This document shows positions 17,201-26,586 of a stretch of 52,049 bases of DNA, piece by piece (positions within the stretch are counted from its first letter, which is position 1; every line of letters begins with the position of its first letter). Origin of the DNA: Clostridia bacterium (GTDB taxonomy: Bacteria; Bacillota_A; Clostridia; UBA1381); contig JAFSSG010000008.1 of assembly GCA_017451145.1 (NCBI GenBank), positions 1-52,049 on the forward strand, written 5' to 3'. The notes under the pieces are model-generated. The model was not told the DNA's origin and did no database searches. It saw only the letters and a program-made list of their open reading frames with translations. A program made the position numbers and the translations under genes.

Positions 17201-18421
17201 TTACTCTCCACTCCTTACTAAAAGCCCCGTTCTTCGTACCGAAAAATCCACTTTTACCTCTATCTGTGCGTTTTTATACCCTTCTTTCCAGTTATACGCC
17301 TCAAAATCTCCGATTGTTTTAAAGTTTCGCTTTGCATAGCTTCCAAACCCGACAATGTCTGTTCCAAGCAGTTTTGTTTCCTCCAAAAATCCCATAGCCT
17401 GACGCTGTATTTCACTTGCTGCCACCTTCGAAAACGCTTCAATTTTGTCTTCTATACTCCCATTTTTCGCACCTTGCGTTATTTCCGATTCGAGATATAG
17501 CATGACCTTGATTTTCGGCGTTTCAAAGCGTGTATCTACCGATATTTTCGGGCGTTTTTTTTGCATCTGCATAACCGTTATCGGCGTTTCTTCCCTAAAT
17601 TGATAGGAAACGAAGCTACTTTGATATTCGCCCGTTAAAATATTGAAAATCTCGGTTTTTATGTCTCCGATTTCCGCAATTTTCCTGTCCCCGTCAAAGA
17701 CGGCCATTCCCGCAACCTGTATTTCACCGCTTCCCGTTTTAATTTCTCCTGCCGTATAGTCGCCAACCTCGTACTGATAGCCCGTTTTTTCGTATTCCAC
17801 TTCTCCTTCCTTTTTCACCGACGCACATATCGGCATAACAGCACCCTTTTCGCCGTTATTGAAATACAGAAAAAAGTCCCTGCTCATATCCTGCGGAATG
17901 AATCCTGAATAGTCATTTTCAAAAATCATCGTGTAGTATCTTACCGGATTTACCTCTGTTTTCGGGTTTACCGCCTCCAAAAACTCCTTTGCTGTGCCCT
18001 TGCTCACCGCAAAATATATGTTCGGGCGTATTTCCACGCTCCTTTTTACCGTTTCTAAAAATTCCGAAACGCCCCTTTTTGCAACTTCATCTGAAAAAAC
18101 AACAAGCTTTGTGTGCGAAAGGACAAATTTTTTACTTATTATATGGTTTGCTATATTTATGGCAGGATAAATATCGGGTGCTAAAACCGAAATGTTTTCT
18201 ATGCTTTCTTCACCGCCCTTACCGCCTGATTCATTAGAGCCGCCGCTTATTTTATCGGGGTTTGCGAACTGCAGGGTTATATTATATCCCATTTCGCTGT
18301 CTTTTGGCATATCAATACCTATGGCTACAACGTATCCGAGTGTTTCGGGTTCTTGGGCGTCTTTACAACTTGCAAAGCAGACCAGAACAAGAACTATGAC
18401 CGCAATTTTTATAAATCTCAT
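17201..18421 (-). CDS. Spore germination lipoprotein, Ger(x)C family
   Basis: The C subunit of a germinant receptor. 406 residues with a lipoprotein signal peptide ending in a lipobox (VLVCFASC, acylated Cys19), then the Ger(x)C N-terminal domain and the spore germination C-terminal domain ending about residue 400 (EGYKNAQIEVKVDFSVRRTGL). It is anchored on the outer face of the spore inner membrane. It overlaps the gerB-type gene by 4 bases (ATGA), so the receptor subunits are translated together. The germinant specificity (gerA, gerB, gerK type) cannot be read from the sequence. Confidence 0.93.
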   Translation of the reverse strand: MRFIKIAVIVLVLVCFASCKDAQEPETLGYVVAIGIDMPKDSEMGYNITLQFANPDKISGGSNESGGKGGEESIENISVLAPDIYPAINIANHIISKKFVLSHTKLVVFSDEVAKRGVSEFLETVKRSVEIRPNIYFAVSKGTAKEFLEAVNPKTEVNPVRYYTMIFENDYSGFIPQDMSRDFFLYFNNGEKGAVMPICASVKKEGEVEYEKTGYQYEVGDYTAGEIKTGSGEIQVAGMAVFDGDRKIAEIGDIKTEIFNILTGEYQSSFVSYQFREETPITVMQMQKKRPKISVDTRFETPKIKVMLYLESEITQGAKNGSIEDKIEAFSKVAASEIQRQAMGFLEETKLLGTDIVGFGSYAKRNFKTIGDFEAYNWKEGYKNAQIEVKVDFSVRRTGLLVRSGE

Positions 18422-19515
18422 TTTTCCGCCTTTCTTATTGCCATCTTTTTCCTTGCATATAGCAAAGGGATGAATATCGGCAATAAATATACAATCGGTA
18501 TAGTTGCAAAATCTGCAATTTGGCTGTTTTTCAGCACTTCCGCAATGGATATAGGCTCTGATGCAATCAGCGTTATTATTGCGATTATGCCGTAAGATAC
18601 CGCGTTTCTGTCCTTTAAATCAAACGCCTTGGTAAGCGTTTCTGCGATAATAAAGATGTAAATCGATGAATATAGTAGCTGTGATATTTCCCATATGAAC
18701 TCAAAAAATGCCTCAAACCGCTGAAAATACTCTCCCGCACGTATCATTTTTGAAAGCTGGTAAACGGGCAGGAGATATTCTTTTGAAAGCGGATATGCAT
18801 AGCACAGCACATAGCAAAGACAAATCAAAAACATTGTAATTGTCGCGATAAGAAGCGCTTTTCTCCCGCTTTTCTTTGGGATTCCTATGTCTTTAAGGTG
18901 CGGAAGAAGCAGGTTTATTGCGAGAATATCCCCAAAGCAAGAAAGGTTTTGGATTCCGCCCTTTAAAATGCTTTTTGTCCCGTTTCCCAAAATCGGAAAA
19001 AGATTATTAACATTATACGATTTATATAGAAAGAAAACGATAATCCCTAAAAATAAGAGGCAAACAGGAAAGAATATTGCATTTACCGTAGCTATTGCGG
19101 AAATTCCGCTTTTTTGACCGATTGCGATCGTTACCGCAAGTAAAATCAAAATGTATTCTATCTCTGTGCGGGGCAGCAAAATGAGCTTTACCGATTCGGA
19201 AAACATTCTTATTTCGGTCACAAAATTTACCGAAAGAGCCAATACTACAAGCATGGAAACCGCGATTTTTAGCGGTTTTCCGCCCACCCTTTCGGATATA
19301 TCTATAATTGATTTTCTGCCCGATATCCGATATGTTAAAAAGGATATTTCCATTAACGCCCATGCCAAAAACGCCATATATATTACCTCTAACCATGCCG
19401 CATTTGCACTTGTTTCGACAATAGTTCTCGGAAAAGCAAAAATCGCCTTTACACTGAGCAAATTGGCAATCAAAAGTGTCATTTCCTTTTCATTTATTGC
19501 CTCGTTTTTTATCAT
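18418..19515 (-). CDS. Spore germination permease, GerAB family
   Basis: The B subunit of the germinant receptor: a 365-residue integral membrane protein of the amino acid permease (APC) superfamily with about ten hydrophobic segments. It probably binds the germinant. The N-terminal NEKEMTLLIANLLSV with later YIMA/FLAWALMEISFL fits the GerAB/ArcD/ProY family. AAAGGAG lies before the start. It is separated from the upstream gerA-type gene by 53 bases that contain a parS site. Confidence 0.92.
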   Translation of the reverse strand: MIKNEAINEKEMTLLIANLLSVKAIFAFPRTIVETSANAAWLEVIYMAFLAWALMEISFLTYRISGRKSIIDISERVGGKPLKIAVSMLVVLALSVNFVTEIRMFSESVKLILLPRTEIEYILILLAVTIAIGQKSGISAIATVNAIFFPVCLLFLGIIVFFLYKSYNVNNLFPILGNGTKSILKGGIQNLSCFGDILAINLLLPHLKDIGIPKKSGRKALLIATITMFLICLCYVLCYAYPLSKEYLLPVYQLSKMIRAGEYFQRFEAFFEFIWEISQLLYSSIYIFIIAETLTKAFDLKDRNAVSYGIIAIITLIASEPISIAEVLKNSQIADFATIPIVYLLPIFIPLLYARKKMAIRKAEK

Positions 19516-19551
19516 TTTAATTTTTTTCTCCTTTTATGAGATTGGTTTAAA

Positions 19552-19567
19552 TGTTTCACGTGAAACA
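19552..19567. other. parS centromere site 1
   Basis: TGTTTCACGTGAAACA, a perfect 16-base palindrome matching the Firmicutes parS consensus. It lies in the gap between the gerA-type and gerB-type genes, immediately after the gerA stop codon. Confidence 0.95.
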
Positions 19568-19568
19568 T

Positions 19569-21188
19569 TTACTTTTCGCTTTGCCATTTTTTGCTTATTT
19601 TATCACTTCTTTTTGGCTTTTTCGTTTTTAGATAAGGCGGTCTCTTTTCCGTCTTCCATGCAGGAGGCACAAAAAGAGCGTTTTTTATCAGCTCATTGCC
19701 CGGCAAAGGCGATAAAAACGGTATTCCAAAGCTTGTGCTTCCCGCAATCAAAACCGAATAGGTAAAAATTCCCAAAGCTATTCCGAAAAAGCCGAAAGAC
19801 GCACCGATTAAAACAAAAATCAGCTTTAAAATGCGGTAACTCCAGCTCAATGAATAGTCCGCTGTCGCAAAAGAGCCTATGCCGGTTAAGGAAATTATAA
19901 TAATCATTATCGGGCTTACTATTTTTGCCGACACCGCCGCCTGTCCCAATATAAGACCGCCCACAATTCCCAAGACCGAGCCTATGGGACTGGGCATTCT
20001 TATTCCTGCCTCGCGTATCATTTCAAAGGAAAAGTCCATTAAAAGCAGCTCAATAACGCTTGGAAAAGGCACATTTTGTCTTGACGCACTTATTGCATAG
20101 AGAAGATATGTCGGGAGCATTTCCGCATGATATAGCGTTATTGCCAAAAACACGCCCGGCAGCAAAACAGAAATCAGTCCTGCGATAAGCCGTAACGCCC
20201 GAGACATATTTGCAAAATTTGTTCTCAAATATGCGTCTGACGCACTGTGCATCATTTCATATGCGTTCGTCGGCAAGATAAGTGCTCTTGAGCTTCCGCC
20301 CAAAATAACGGCAACACGCCCCTCCGAAACCGCCCTCGCCACTCTGTCCGGCCGTTCCGTTGCGATAATATGCCCCGTTATCATTAGAGGGTTTTCCTCT
20401 ATCAGCATAGAAATTTCTTCTATTGAAATAACATAATCAACCGAAATTCCGCTTATTCTACGCCTTATTTCTTCTATAAGGGTGCTGTTTGCGACATCTT
20501 TTAAGTACATCATCACTCCTTGCGTTTTTGAAACGTTGCCGACTTCGATTTTTTCGCAAACAAGCTTTTCTGTCTTTAAAAACTTGCGTACCTGTGCGGA
20601 ATTTCCCCTCAGCATTTCAATAAACGCCTCTTGCGGACCGTATATCGACTGTTCATTTTTGGCTCTTTCTACGCTCCTGTGCGGCCAACCCTTTACATCA
20701 GCACAAAAGACGCAGTCGATACCGTCAATAAAAACACCGCAACCGCCAAAGTTTATCTCATCTATCGCATCTTCAAATGTATCCGCTTTCTTGACCTGAT
20801 TATGCGTTATGAGCGTTTCCTCGATTCTGTTTTTGCTGTATTTTTTGTCCTTTTCAAGATACGGAATTTCCAAAAGCGGTTTTATAATACCGTCATCTAT
20901 CATTTTTGTATCGCAAAGACCGTCATAAAACACCAAAAATGCCTCTATGTCGCCTTTTAAACGGATTTCTCTTATGACAACATCGCTGTTTTTAGGATAA
21001 TCAAACATTTTTTCGATCTGTCTTCTGTTTTCTTTAATGCTTCTCGAAATCGCTGTCGCGGTTTTCGGCGTCTCCTTCTTTCGCACGTCATAAATCGGAG
21101 CATTTTCATCCTTTTTTAGTATAAATTGCTCCCTTTCGTCTTTATATTGATAAAGAAAATATCCTTTTATATTATCTGCAAAGCTCAT
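19569..21188 (-). CDS. Spore germination protein, GerAA family
   Basis: The A subunit of the germinant receptor. 539 residues: a cytosolic N-terminal region of about 300 residues, then a C-terminal membrane domain of several helices (about 310-500). The family hallmarks EENPLMITGHIIATERPDRVARAV and GGSSRALILPTNAYEMMHS, then the PFPSVIELLLMDFSFEMIREAGIRMP-type stretch, are present (cited in parts). The gene leads the operon gerA-gerB-gerC-small D on the minus strand, divergent from parA. The promoter is not clear to me; forespore sigma-G control would be expected. Confidence 0.94.
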   Translation of the reverse strand: MSFADNIKGYFLYQYKDEREQFILKKDENAPIYDVRKKETPKTATAISRSIKENRRQIEKMFDYPKNSDVVIREIRLKGDIEAFLVFYDGLCDTKMIDDGIIKPLLEIPYLEKDKKYSKNRIEETLITHNQVKKADTFEDAIDEINFGGCGVFIDGIDCVFCADVKGWPHRSVERAKNEQSIYGPQEAFIEMLRGNSAQVRKFLKTEKLVCEKIEVGNVSKTQGVMMYLKDVANSTLIEEIRRRISGISVDYVISIEEISMLIEENPLMITGHIIATERPDRVARAVSEGRVAVILGGSSRALILPTNAYEMMHSASDAYLRTNFANMSRALRLIAGLISVLLPGVFLAITLYHAEMLPTYLLYAISASRQNVPFPSVIELLLMDFSFEMIREAGIRMPSPIGSVLGIVGGLILGQAAVSAKIVSPIMIIIISLTGIGSFATADYSLSWSYRILKLIFVLIGASFGFFGIALGIFTYSVLIAGSTSFGIPFLSPLPGNELIKNALFVPPAWKTEKRPPYLKTKKPKRSDKISKKWQSEK

Positions 21189-21258
21189 ACAACCCTCGTC
21201 TTTTATTTCTTAATATATTTTTTCCTCTTTTGGCAAAATTATTCAAAAAAGATAAAAA

Positions 21259-21274
21259 TGTTTCACGTGAAACA
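21259..21274. other. parS centromere site 2
   Basis: A second perfect TGTTTCACGTGAAACA palindrome, in the divergent gerA/parA intergenic region. Its end meets the -35 position relative to the parA TATAAT box, so ParB binding could also affect parA transcription. Confidence 0.96.
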
Positions 21275-21296
21275 TTTACTTTTTTTTTTTTTGTGA

Positions 21297-21302
21297 TATA
21301 AT
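21297..21302 (+). promoter_or_regulatory. Candidate -10 box of parA
   Basis: TATAAT about 33 bases before the parA start. The -35 region at the right distance (ATTACT) is poor and abuts parS site 2, suggesting control by parS-bound ParB/ParA. Confidence 0.5.
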
Positions 21303-21335
21303 ATAGTGGTAATTTATTATGAACGGGGAATTATT

Positions 21336-22103
21336 ATGGGAAAAATTATCTCTATTTCCAATCAGAAGGGCGGAGTGGGAAAAACTACTACTGCTGTGAA
21401 TCTTGCTGCCTGTCTTGCATATAAGGGCAAAAAGGTTCTTCTTGCGGATTGCGACCCGCAAGGGAACGCCACCTCCGGCGTCGGCGTAGAAAAAAGCGAG
21501 ATAGAGCTTTCGGTTTACGATTGCCTTGCGGACAAAAAGAAAACGAAATCCGCTATTTTAAAAACAAAAATAGGCGGACTGTCGGTAATTCCGTCACTTC
21601 CCGCACTTTCTGCGGCAGAAGTCGAACTTGCGGGAGAGGATAACAGAGAGCAATTTTTGAAAAATGCTCTTTCTTCCATTTCGAGTGACTATGATTTTAT
21701 AATTATCGATTCGCCTCCGGCTCTCGGTATGCTTACAATCAACATTATGACGGCGGCGGACAGCGTTTTAATACCGATACAATGCGAATATTTTTCGTTA
21801 GAAGGACTTTCGCAGATGGTCAGCTCAATAAAGTACATACGCAATTCCTTTAATAAAAACCTTGAAATCGAGGGGATTTTAGCGACAATGTTTGACTCCC
21901 GAACCAACCTTTCAAGACAGGTTTTAGAGGAGGTAAAAACGCACTTTGGCGACAAGGTTTTTTCGACGCAAATTCCTCGAACTGTACGGCTTTCCGAAGC
22001 TCCCAGCTACGGTCAGCCTATCATAAAATATGATATTACTTCAAAAGGTGCAGACGCATATTTTGCATTGGCAAGAGAAGTTATAAATAACAATAAGAGG
22101 TGA
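21336..22103 (+). CDS. parA: Chromosome partitioning ATPase ParA/Soj
   Basis: A 255-residue Walker-type ATPase that works with ParB and parS in origin segregation and, in Bacillus, controls DnaA. The deviant Walker A motif KGGVGKTTTAVNLA is near residues 10-23, followed by DCDPQGNATSGVG and the Walker B-type DFIIIDSPPALG. The start at 21336 (MGKIISISNQ) is preferred over the upstream in-frame ATG because of GGGGAA upstream and the standard N-terminus. It is followed by parB after 4 bases. Confidence 0.97.
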   Translation: MGKIISISNQKGGVGKTTTAVNLAACLAYKGKKVLLADCDPQGNATSGVGVEKSEIELSVYDCLADKKKTKSAILKTKIGGLSVIPSLPALSAAEVELAGEDNREQFLKNALSSISSDYDFIIIDSPPALGMLTINIMTAADSVLIPIQCEYFSLEGLSQMVSSIKYIRNSFNKNLEIEGILATMFDSRTNLSRQVLEEVKTHFGDKVFSTQIPRTVRLSEAPSYGQPIIKYDITSKGADAYFALAREVINNNKR

Positions 22104-22107
22104 TAAA

Positions 22108-22956
22108 ATGGCAAAAAAAGGCTTGGGCAAGGGACTTGATGCCCTTTTTGCAGAGGATATACAAAAAGACGGCATAACGGAACTCAAGATTACAGATGTG
22201 ATGCCCAACAAAAACCAGCCGAGAGAACGCTTCGATGAAGACGCACTTTCGGCACTTTCCAAATCCATAAAAGAATACGGCGTAATTCAGCCTATTGTTG
22301 TTACAAAATCGGAAAAAGGCTATAAAATTGTCGCAGGGGAACGCCGTTGGCGTGCCGCAAAAGTGGCCGGACTTAAAACAATCCCTGCCGTTGTACGCGA
22401 ATATGACGGGCGTACCGTAAAGGAAGTCGCACTTGTTGAGAACCTGCAAAGAGAAGACTTAAATCCGCTTGAAATAGCCGAAGGCTACCGCTCACTTATG
22501 GACGAATACGAGCTTACTCAAGAGGAAATAAGCGAAAGGCTTGGCAAAAGCCGAAGCTCTGTCGCAAACTCTTTAAGGCTTTTAAATCTTGATGAATTCA
22601 CAAAAACGAAGCTTGTTGCGGGTGAAATAACCGAAGGACATGCCCGTGCCTCACTTACGCTTCCGGAAGGACCGGTTCGAGAATTTTTTATAAACAGAAT
22701 TGTCGATCAGGGGCTTAATGTACGTCAGGCAGAGCTTTTCGCAAAGGAGCTGTCAAAAACGCCGACGCACAAAAAAGAGAATGCTTTAAAATCGGCATAC
22801 AAAATCGAGCTTGACCGCATATGCTCACGATTAGAAGATCGATTTGGCACAAAGGTAAGCTTTTCGGGTACGCAAAAAAAGGGCAAGATCGTGTTTGAAT
22901 ACTACGGAAACGCCGATTTGGAACGGCTTTTGTCCCTTTTGGAACGGAGGAAATGA
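22108..22956 (+). CDS. parB: Chromosome partitioning protein ParB/Spo0J
   Basis: A 282-residue CTP-dependent DNA clamp that loads at parS. The N-terminal KKGLGKGLDALF is the ParA-activating tail. The CTPase domain has the GERRWRAAKVAGL box at residues 77-89 and the ENLQREDLNPLE box. The HTH region LTQEEISERLGKSRSSVANSL reads parS (cited in parts), and a C-terminal dimerisation domain ends the protein. Two parS sites in the same window support the function. Its stop overlaps the region just before the next start at 22958. Confidence 0.97.
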   Translation: MAKKGLGKGLDALFAEDIQKDGITELKITDVMPNKNQPRERFDEDALSALSKSIKEYGVIQPIVVTKSEKGYKIVAGERRWRAAKVAGLKTIPAVVREYDGRTVKEVALVENLQREDLNPLEIAEGYRSLMDEYELTQEEISERLGKSRSSVANSLRLLNLDEFTKTKLVAGEITEGHARASLTLPEGPVREFFINRIVDQGLNVRQAELFAKELSKTPTHKKENALKSAYKIELDRICSRLEDRFGTKVSFSGTQKKGKIVFEYYGNADLERLLSLLERRK

Positions 22957-22957
22957 G

Positions 22958-23398
22958 ATGACGCTAAAAAATGATGACAACAAATCGTTTCTTATGTATA
23001 TTTCGCTGATATTTGCAGTTGCGATAGTTATGATAATCGTTTCCTTTTTTGCACAGACGCATCTTGACAAGTCCCGTCCTAATGAAATCGATATGGAAAA
23101 AGTCGATTTGTCGAACAAGGCGGCACAGGTAAGCGAGGAAAATATGCAACTTGTGGAGCTTAACAAGGCATTAAAGGACGCAAATAACGCTCTTACGGCG
23201 GAGAATGAGGAGTTAAAAGCCTCACTCGACTCCTTGCAAAAGGAAAATAAGGCATATGCGGATTTGATAGTTGTTTCCGAAAAGCTTTTAGGCGGAAACA
23301 AGCAATCGGCAAGAACGCTTTTGGAAAATATTTTCACAGAGGATTTGACAAAAGAACAAAAAGATATTTATGACAGATTAGTAAAGAAAACAGAATAA
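22958..23398 (+). CDS. Membrane-anchored coiled-coil protein of unknown function
   Basis: A 146-residue protein, one hydrophobic segment at about residues 12-32, then a long predicted coiled coil (about 45-110, rich in Glu, Lys and Leu heptads) and a short C-terminal helical region ending YDRLVKKTE. The ATG at 22958 has CGGAGG upstream and lies 2 bases after the parB stop; a longer in-frame start inside parB (22895) lacks support. Genes in this slot in other Clostridia often encode DUF4446 membrane proteins, but the sequence does not look like that family to me. The position between parB and serS suggests co-expression with the partition genes. Confidence 0.85.
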   Translation: MTLKNDDNKSFLMYISLIFAVAIVMIIVSFFAQTHLDKSRPNEIDMEKVDLSNKAAQVSEENMQLVELNKALKDANNALTAENEELKASLDSLQKENKAYADLIVVSEKLLGGNKQSARTLLENIFTEDLTKEQKDIYDRLVKKTE

Positions 23399-23412
23399 AA
23401 GAGGTAAGAAAA

Positions 23413-24678
23413 ATGATTGACATTAAAATTTTAAGAACAGAGCCCGAGAAAATAAAAGAGGCTTTAAAGAACCGAAACAACGACCTTGATATAACCCCTG
23501 CCATTACGCTTGACGCAAAAAGACGCAGTCTTTTGGTCGAGGTCGAAAAAATGAAGGCAACCCAAAATGAAATCTCGAAAAAAATCCCGTCAATGAAAAA
23601 GGCGGGTGAGGACACATCGCAGATTTTCGCTGAAATGAAAACGCTTTCAAACGAGATAAAAGAGCGTGATGCCGAGGTTTCGCAGATTGACGACGAGCTT
23701 AGAAACTTTATGCTGAGAATCCCGAATATCCCGTCGGCAAAAGCTCCGATAGGCGTTGACGATTCCGAAAACAAGGAAATCCGCCGTTGGTCCGAGCCGA
23801 GAACGTTTGATTTTGAGGCAAAGGCACACTGGGATATCGGCACAGGGCTTGACATTCTTGACTTTGACCGTGGTGCAAAGATTGCCGGTACACGCTTTAC
23901 CGTCTATAAAGGACTTGGTGCAAGGCTTGAGCGAAGCGTTATCCAATACTTTTTAAATACTCACACGGAAAACGGCTACACCGAGATTTTCCCGCCGTAT
24001 ATGGTAAACAGGGCGTCGATGACGGGCACGGGGCAGCTACCCAAGTTTGAAGAGGATGCGTTCAAGGTTGCAAATAATGGGTATTTCCTCATTCCTACGG
24101 CAGAAGTTCCTGTTACAAACCTGCACCGCGACGAAATTTTGGACAGCAAAAAGCTTCCTATAAAATACTGTGCATACTCCGCATGTTTCAGAGCCGAAGC
24201 AGGTTCTGCGGGACGTGATACAAGAGGACTTATCCGTCAGCATCAGTTTAATAAGGTTGAGCTTGTCAAATTTGTAAATCCGCAAAACTCCTATGACGAG
24301 CTTGAGTCACTTACAAACGACGCAGAAAAGCTTTTGCAAGGTCTTAACATCCCTTACAGAGTGGTTTGTCTTTCCACAGGCGATTTAGGATTCTCCTCAG
24401 CTTGTACCTACGATATCGAGGTTTGGATGCCGAGCTACAACAGATATGTTGAGATTTCCTCATGCTCGAATTTTGAGGACTACCAGGCGCGTCGCGCGAA
24501 TATCCGTTTTAAAGACGAATCCGACGGAAAAACACGGTTTGTGCATACGTTAAACGGTTCGGGACTTGCTGTCGGCAGAACTGTTGCGGCAATTCTGGAA
24601 AACTACCAGAACGCCGACGGAACTGTTACCGTTCCCGATGCACTTATCCCTTATATGAATACCGACATAATAAAATAA
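23413..24678 (+). CDS. serS: Seryl-tRNA synthetase
   Basis: A class II synthetase charging tRNA-Ser. 421 residues. The N-terminal antiparallel coiled coil (about 30-100) binds the long variable arm. The catalytic core has motif 2 ([20 protein letters not shown]) and motif 3 ([19 protein letters not shown]). AGAGG lies before the start. No T-box leader is visible in the 14-base gap upstream, so the gene is apparently part of the parAB transcript. It ends at a hairpin terminator. Serine synthetase near parAB is a common origin-proximal arrangement in Firmicutes. Confidence 0.97.
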   Translation: MIDIKILRTEPEKIKEALKNRNNDLDITPAITLDAKRRSLLVEVEKMKATQNEISKKIPSMKKAGEDTSQIFAEMKTLSNEIKERDAEVSQIDDELRNFMLRIPNIPSAKAPIGVDDSENKEIRRWSEPRTFDFEAKAHWDIGTGLDILDFDRGAKIAGTRFTVYKGLGARLERSVIQYFLNTHTENGYTEIFPPYMVNRASMTGTGQLPKFEEDAFKVANNGYFLIPTAEVPVTNLHRDEILDSKKLPIKYCAYSACFRAEAGSAGRDTRGLIRQHQFNKVELVKFVNPQNSYDELESLTNDAEKLLQGLNIPYRVVCLSTGDLGFSSACTYDIEVWMPSYNRYVEISSCSNFEDYQARRANIRFKDESDGKTRFVHTLNGSGLAVGRTVAAILENYQNADGTVTVPDALIPYMNTDIIK

Positions 24679-24679
24679 T

Positions 24680-24705
24680 TGCAGACAATGTCTGCTTTTA
24701 TTTTG
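24680..24705 (+). terminator. Intrinsic terminator after serS
   Basis: GCAGAC-AAT-GTCTGC followed by TTTTATTTT. Confidence 0.7.
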
Positions 24706-25132
24706 AGATAAAAGTTTTTCAATTTTTCAATGGCAAAATTGCACAAACTTTGTATTTTTCACAAATTTTAATTATTAGGTATTATGTAAACCAATGAATA
24801 TTTTTATCCACACCCATAAATTTTTGATTTTAATAAAACTTGCCCTATTTTACGTGGTTTTTCGGAGTTATCCATCTTATCCACAGGGTTATCCCTCTAA
24901 TTTGAAGGATTAAAAAGTGGCATTATTGCGTGATTGAGGAAAATTTTGTTGGTTTACAAAAATTTATTTCAGTTTTTCACATTTTTGTGAGAATTTTTGT
25001 GGAATTTTGTCGGACTTTTCAAAATGTTTTCCGAAAAACGACGGTTTTATGCGGATATTTACCAACGCAGAAGTTATCCACAGGTGTGGATAGAAGTTGT
25101 ATAAATGAATTTTTATGCACGAGAGGATTTTT
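24706..25132. other. Noncoding AT-rich region with a DnaA-box cluster
   Basis: This 430-base stretch has no credible gene. It holds three perfect TTATCCACA boxes on the plus strand (24804-24812, 24877-24885, 25074-25082), two near matches beside them (24868-24876 TTATCCATC; 24889-24897 TTATCCCTC) and one near match on the minus strand (25085-25093, TGTGGATAG). Finding three exact 9-mers by chance is very unlikely. I see no DnaA-trio repeat next to them. It is either a second initiation or DnaA-titrating/regulatory locus, or part of a split origin. A run-on reading frame at 24930-25136 looks spurious. Confidence 0.8.
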
Positions 25133-25807
25133 ATGATTACACCGCGTCTTCAAATGATTTTAGATAATGTAGTGTCCGACTCGGTTTGCGATATCGGGAC
25201 CGACCACGCTTATATCCCTATTGCCCTTGCAAAAAGGGGCGTTAAGGTTATCGCAACCGATATAAACAGCGGTCCGTTATCAGCGGCGAAGCGAAATGTC
25301 CGTAAAAACGGGGTAACCGTTACGCTGTCGCAGGGTAGCGGTCTGTCGCCCATACAAAAGGGCGAGGCAAAGGAAATAATAATTGCGGGTATGGGCGGAG
25401 AGCTTATCGAAAAAATAATCTCTGCCGATATTGAAAAGGCACGTTCTACCCGTCTTTTGCTGCAACCCATGAGCTGTCAGGCGGAGCTGAGAAAATTTTT
25501 GCACACACACGGGTTTATAATAGAAAAGGAAGATTTAGCGGTTGAGGGGCACAAGGTCTATAATCTCATTATTGCCAAATCGGGAGCGTCTTCCGTTCCG
25601 CCGTGCGAAATCGACCTGCATTTGCCACCTTCCTTATATTCTCACCCGCTTTTTCCTAAACTGCTTTCAAAAAAGGAACGCGAATTTTCAAAGCAGTTTA
25701 ACGGTTTATCACAGGGAAAAAACAGCGATTTTGCCGAGCTTGAACGGCTCAGATTACTGCTTTCCGATATCAAAAACATAAAAGAAAGGACTGGTTTTGT
25801 TTTATGA
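25133..25807 (+). CDS. trmK: tRNA (adenine(22)-N1)-methyltransferase
   Basis: A Rossmann-fold SAM-dependent methyltransferase, 224 residues, that modifies A22 of tRNA. The SAM-binding motif SVCDIGTDHAYIPIALAKRG is close to the N-terminus, followed by AGMGGELI and QPMSCQAELRKFL, all characteristic of TrmK (YqfN). The start at 25133 has GAGAGG upstream; the longer in-frame ATG at 25115 has none. It overlaps the next gene by 4 bases, the usual trmK-nif3 pairing. Confidence 0.93.
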   Translation: MITPRLQMILDNVVSDSVCDIGTDHAYIPIALAKRGVKVIATDINSGPLSAAKRNVRKNGVTVTLSQGSGLSPIQKGEAKEIIIAGMGGELIEKIISADIEKARSTRLLLQPMSCQAELRKFLHTHGFIIEKEDLAVEGHKVYNLIIAKSGASSVPPCEIDLHLPPSLYSHPLFPKLLSKKEREFSKQFNGLSQGKNSDFAELERLRLLLSDIKNIKERTGFVL

Positions 25808-26562
25808 AACTTAAAAATATTGCAGAGCTTATTGAAAAAGAGTTTCCGCTTTCAGATGCGTATGAATGGGACAACTGCGGACTTTTGTTTGGCGACGGGG
25901 ATTGGGAAATTAAACGAGTTTTGCTCTCCCTTGATGTAAATAACGCCGTTCTCGAAGAAGCAAAAAAGCACGACGCCGACCTGATTATATCGCATCATCC
26001 AATCCTTTTCGGCGGAACAAAGAGGATTGACGCAAAAACGCCTGAGGGAAAGCTGATTTTAGGGCTTTCGGAAAACAAAATTGCCGTTTATTCGGCACAT
26101 ACAAACTGCGACGTCGGCAAAAACGGCATAAATGCAAGACTTGCCGAGCTTTTTGGGCTTTTAGGCACTCAGGTTTTAGAGGAAAACGGTCTGGGCAGGA
26201 TAGGAAAGCTGAAATCGCCTATGACATTCGGTGATTTTGCGGTGCTGACAAAGGAATTATTAAAAACGCCCTTTGTGCGTATTTGCGGAGATAAAACGGC
26301 GTCTGTCCGCCGTGTCGCCGTAGCTTCCGGAGCGTCCTCCGACGCAATTCCGACGGCTATCGAAAAAGGCGCTGATGTCATTATAACAGGGGATATGAAG
26401 TATCACGATATGATAAATTACGGCGAAGCGGGGATTTGCATTATCGATGCGGGGCATTACCCTACCGAGATTATCGTAACGGATATTTTTGAGAGCATTT
26501 TAAAGGATTGCGGTCTTGCCCTCATAAAATCCGAAAATCCCGATATTTTTGAGTTTATATAA
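25804..26562 (+). CDS. Nif3-like dinuclear metal-centre hexameric protein
   Basis: 252 residues of the NIF3/YqfO family, often annotated as GTP cyclohydrolase I type 2 homologue; the true reaction is not settled. Metal-ligand motifs are present: IISHHPILFGG, the AHTNCDVGKNGIN segment and the C-terminal IIDAGHYPTE. This short version lacks the inserted PII-like domain of some family members. ATGA overlap with trmK indicates translational coupling. Confidence 0.92.
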   Translation: MKLKNIAELIEKEFPLSDAYEWDNCGLLFGDGDWEIKRVLLSLDVNNAVLEEAKKHDADLIISHHPILFGGTKRIDAKTPEGKLILGLSENKIAVYSAHTNCDVGKNGINARLAELFGLLGTQVLEENGLGRIGKLKSPMTFGDFAVLTKELLKTPFVRICGDKTASVRRVAVASGASSDAIPTAIEKGADVIITGDMKYHDMINYGEAGICIIDAGHYPTEIIVTDIFESILKDCGLALIKSENPDIFEFI

Positions 26563-26586
26563 CTTTTACAAAAGGAGAAAACGAAT

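Noticed and set aside
19151..19765. 204-residue frame antisense to the gerB/gerA genes
   Set aside because: It crosses a parS site and two gene ends, and lacks family features.
21200..21258. Sigma-G promoter for gerA
   Set aside because: A TGAATA-like -35 exists on the minus strand, but the only -10-like sequence is about 22 bases away, too far for a fair match.
24930..25136. 68-residue open frame in the DnaA-box region
   Set aside because: No ribosome binding site, no recognisable protein features, covers DnaA boxes and runs into trmK; treated as chance.
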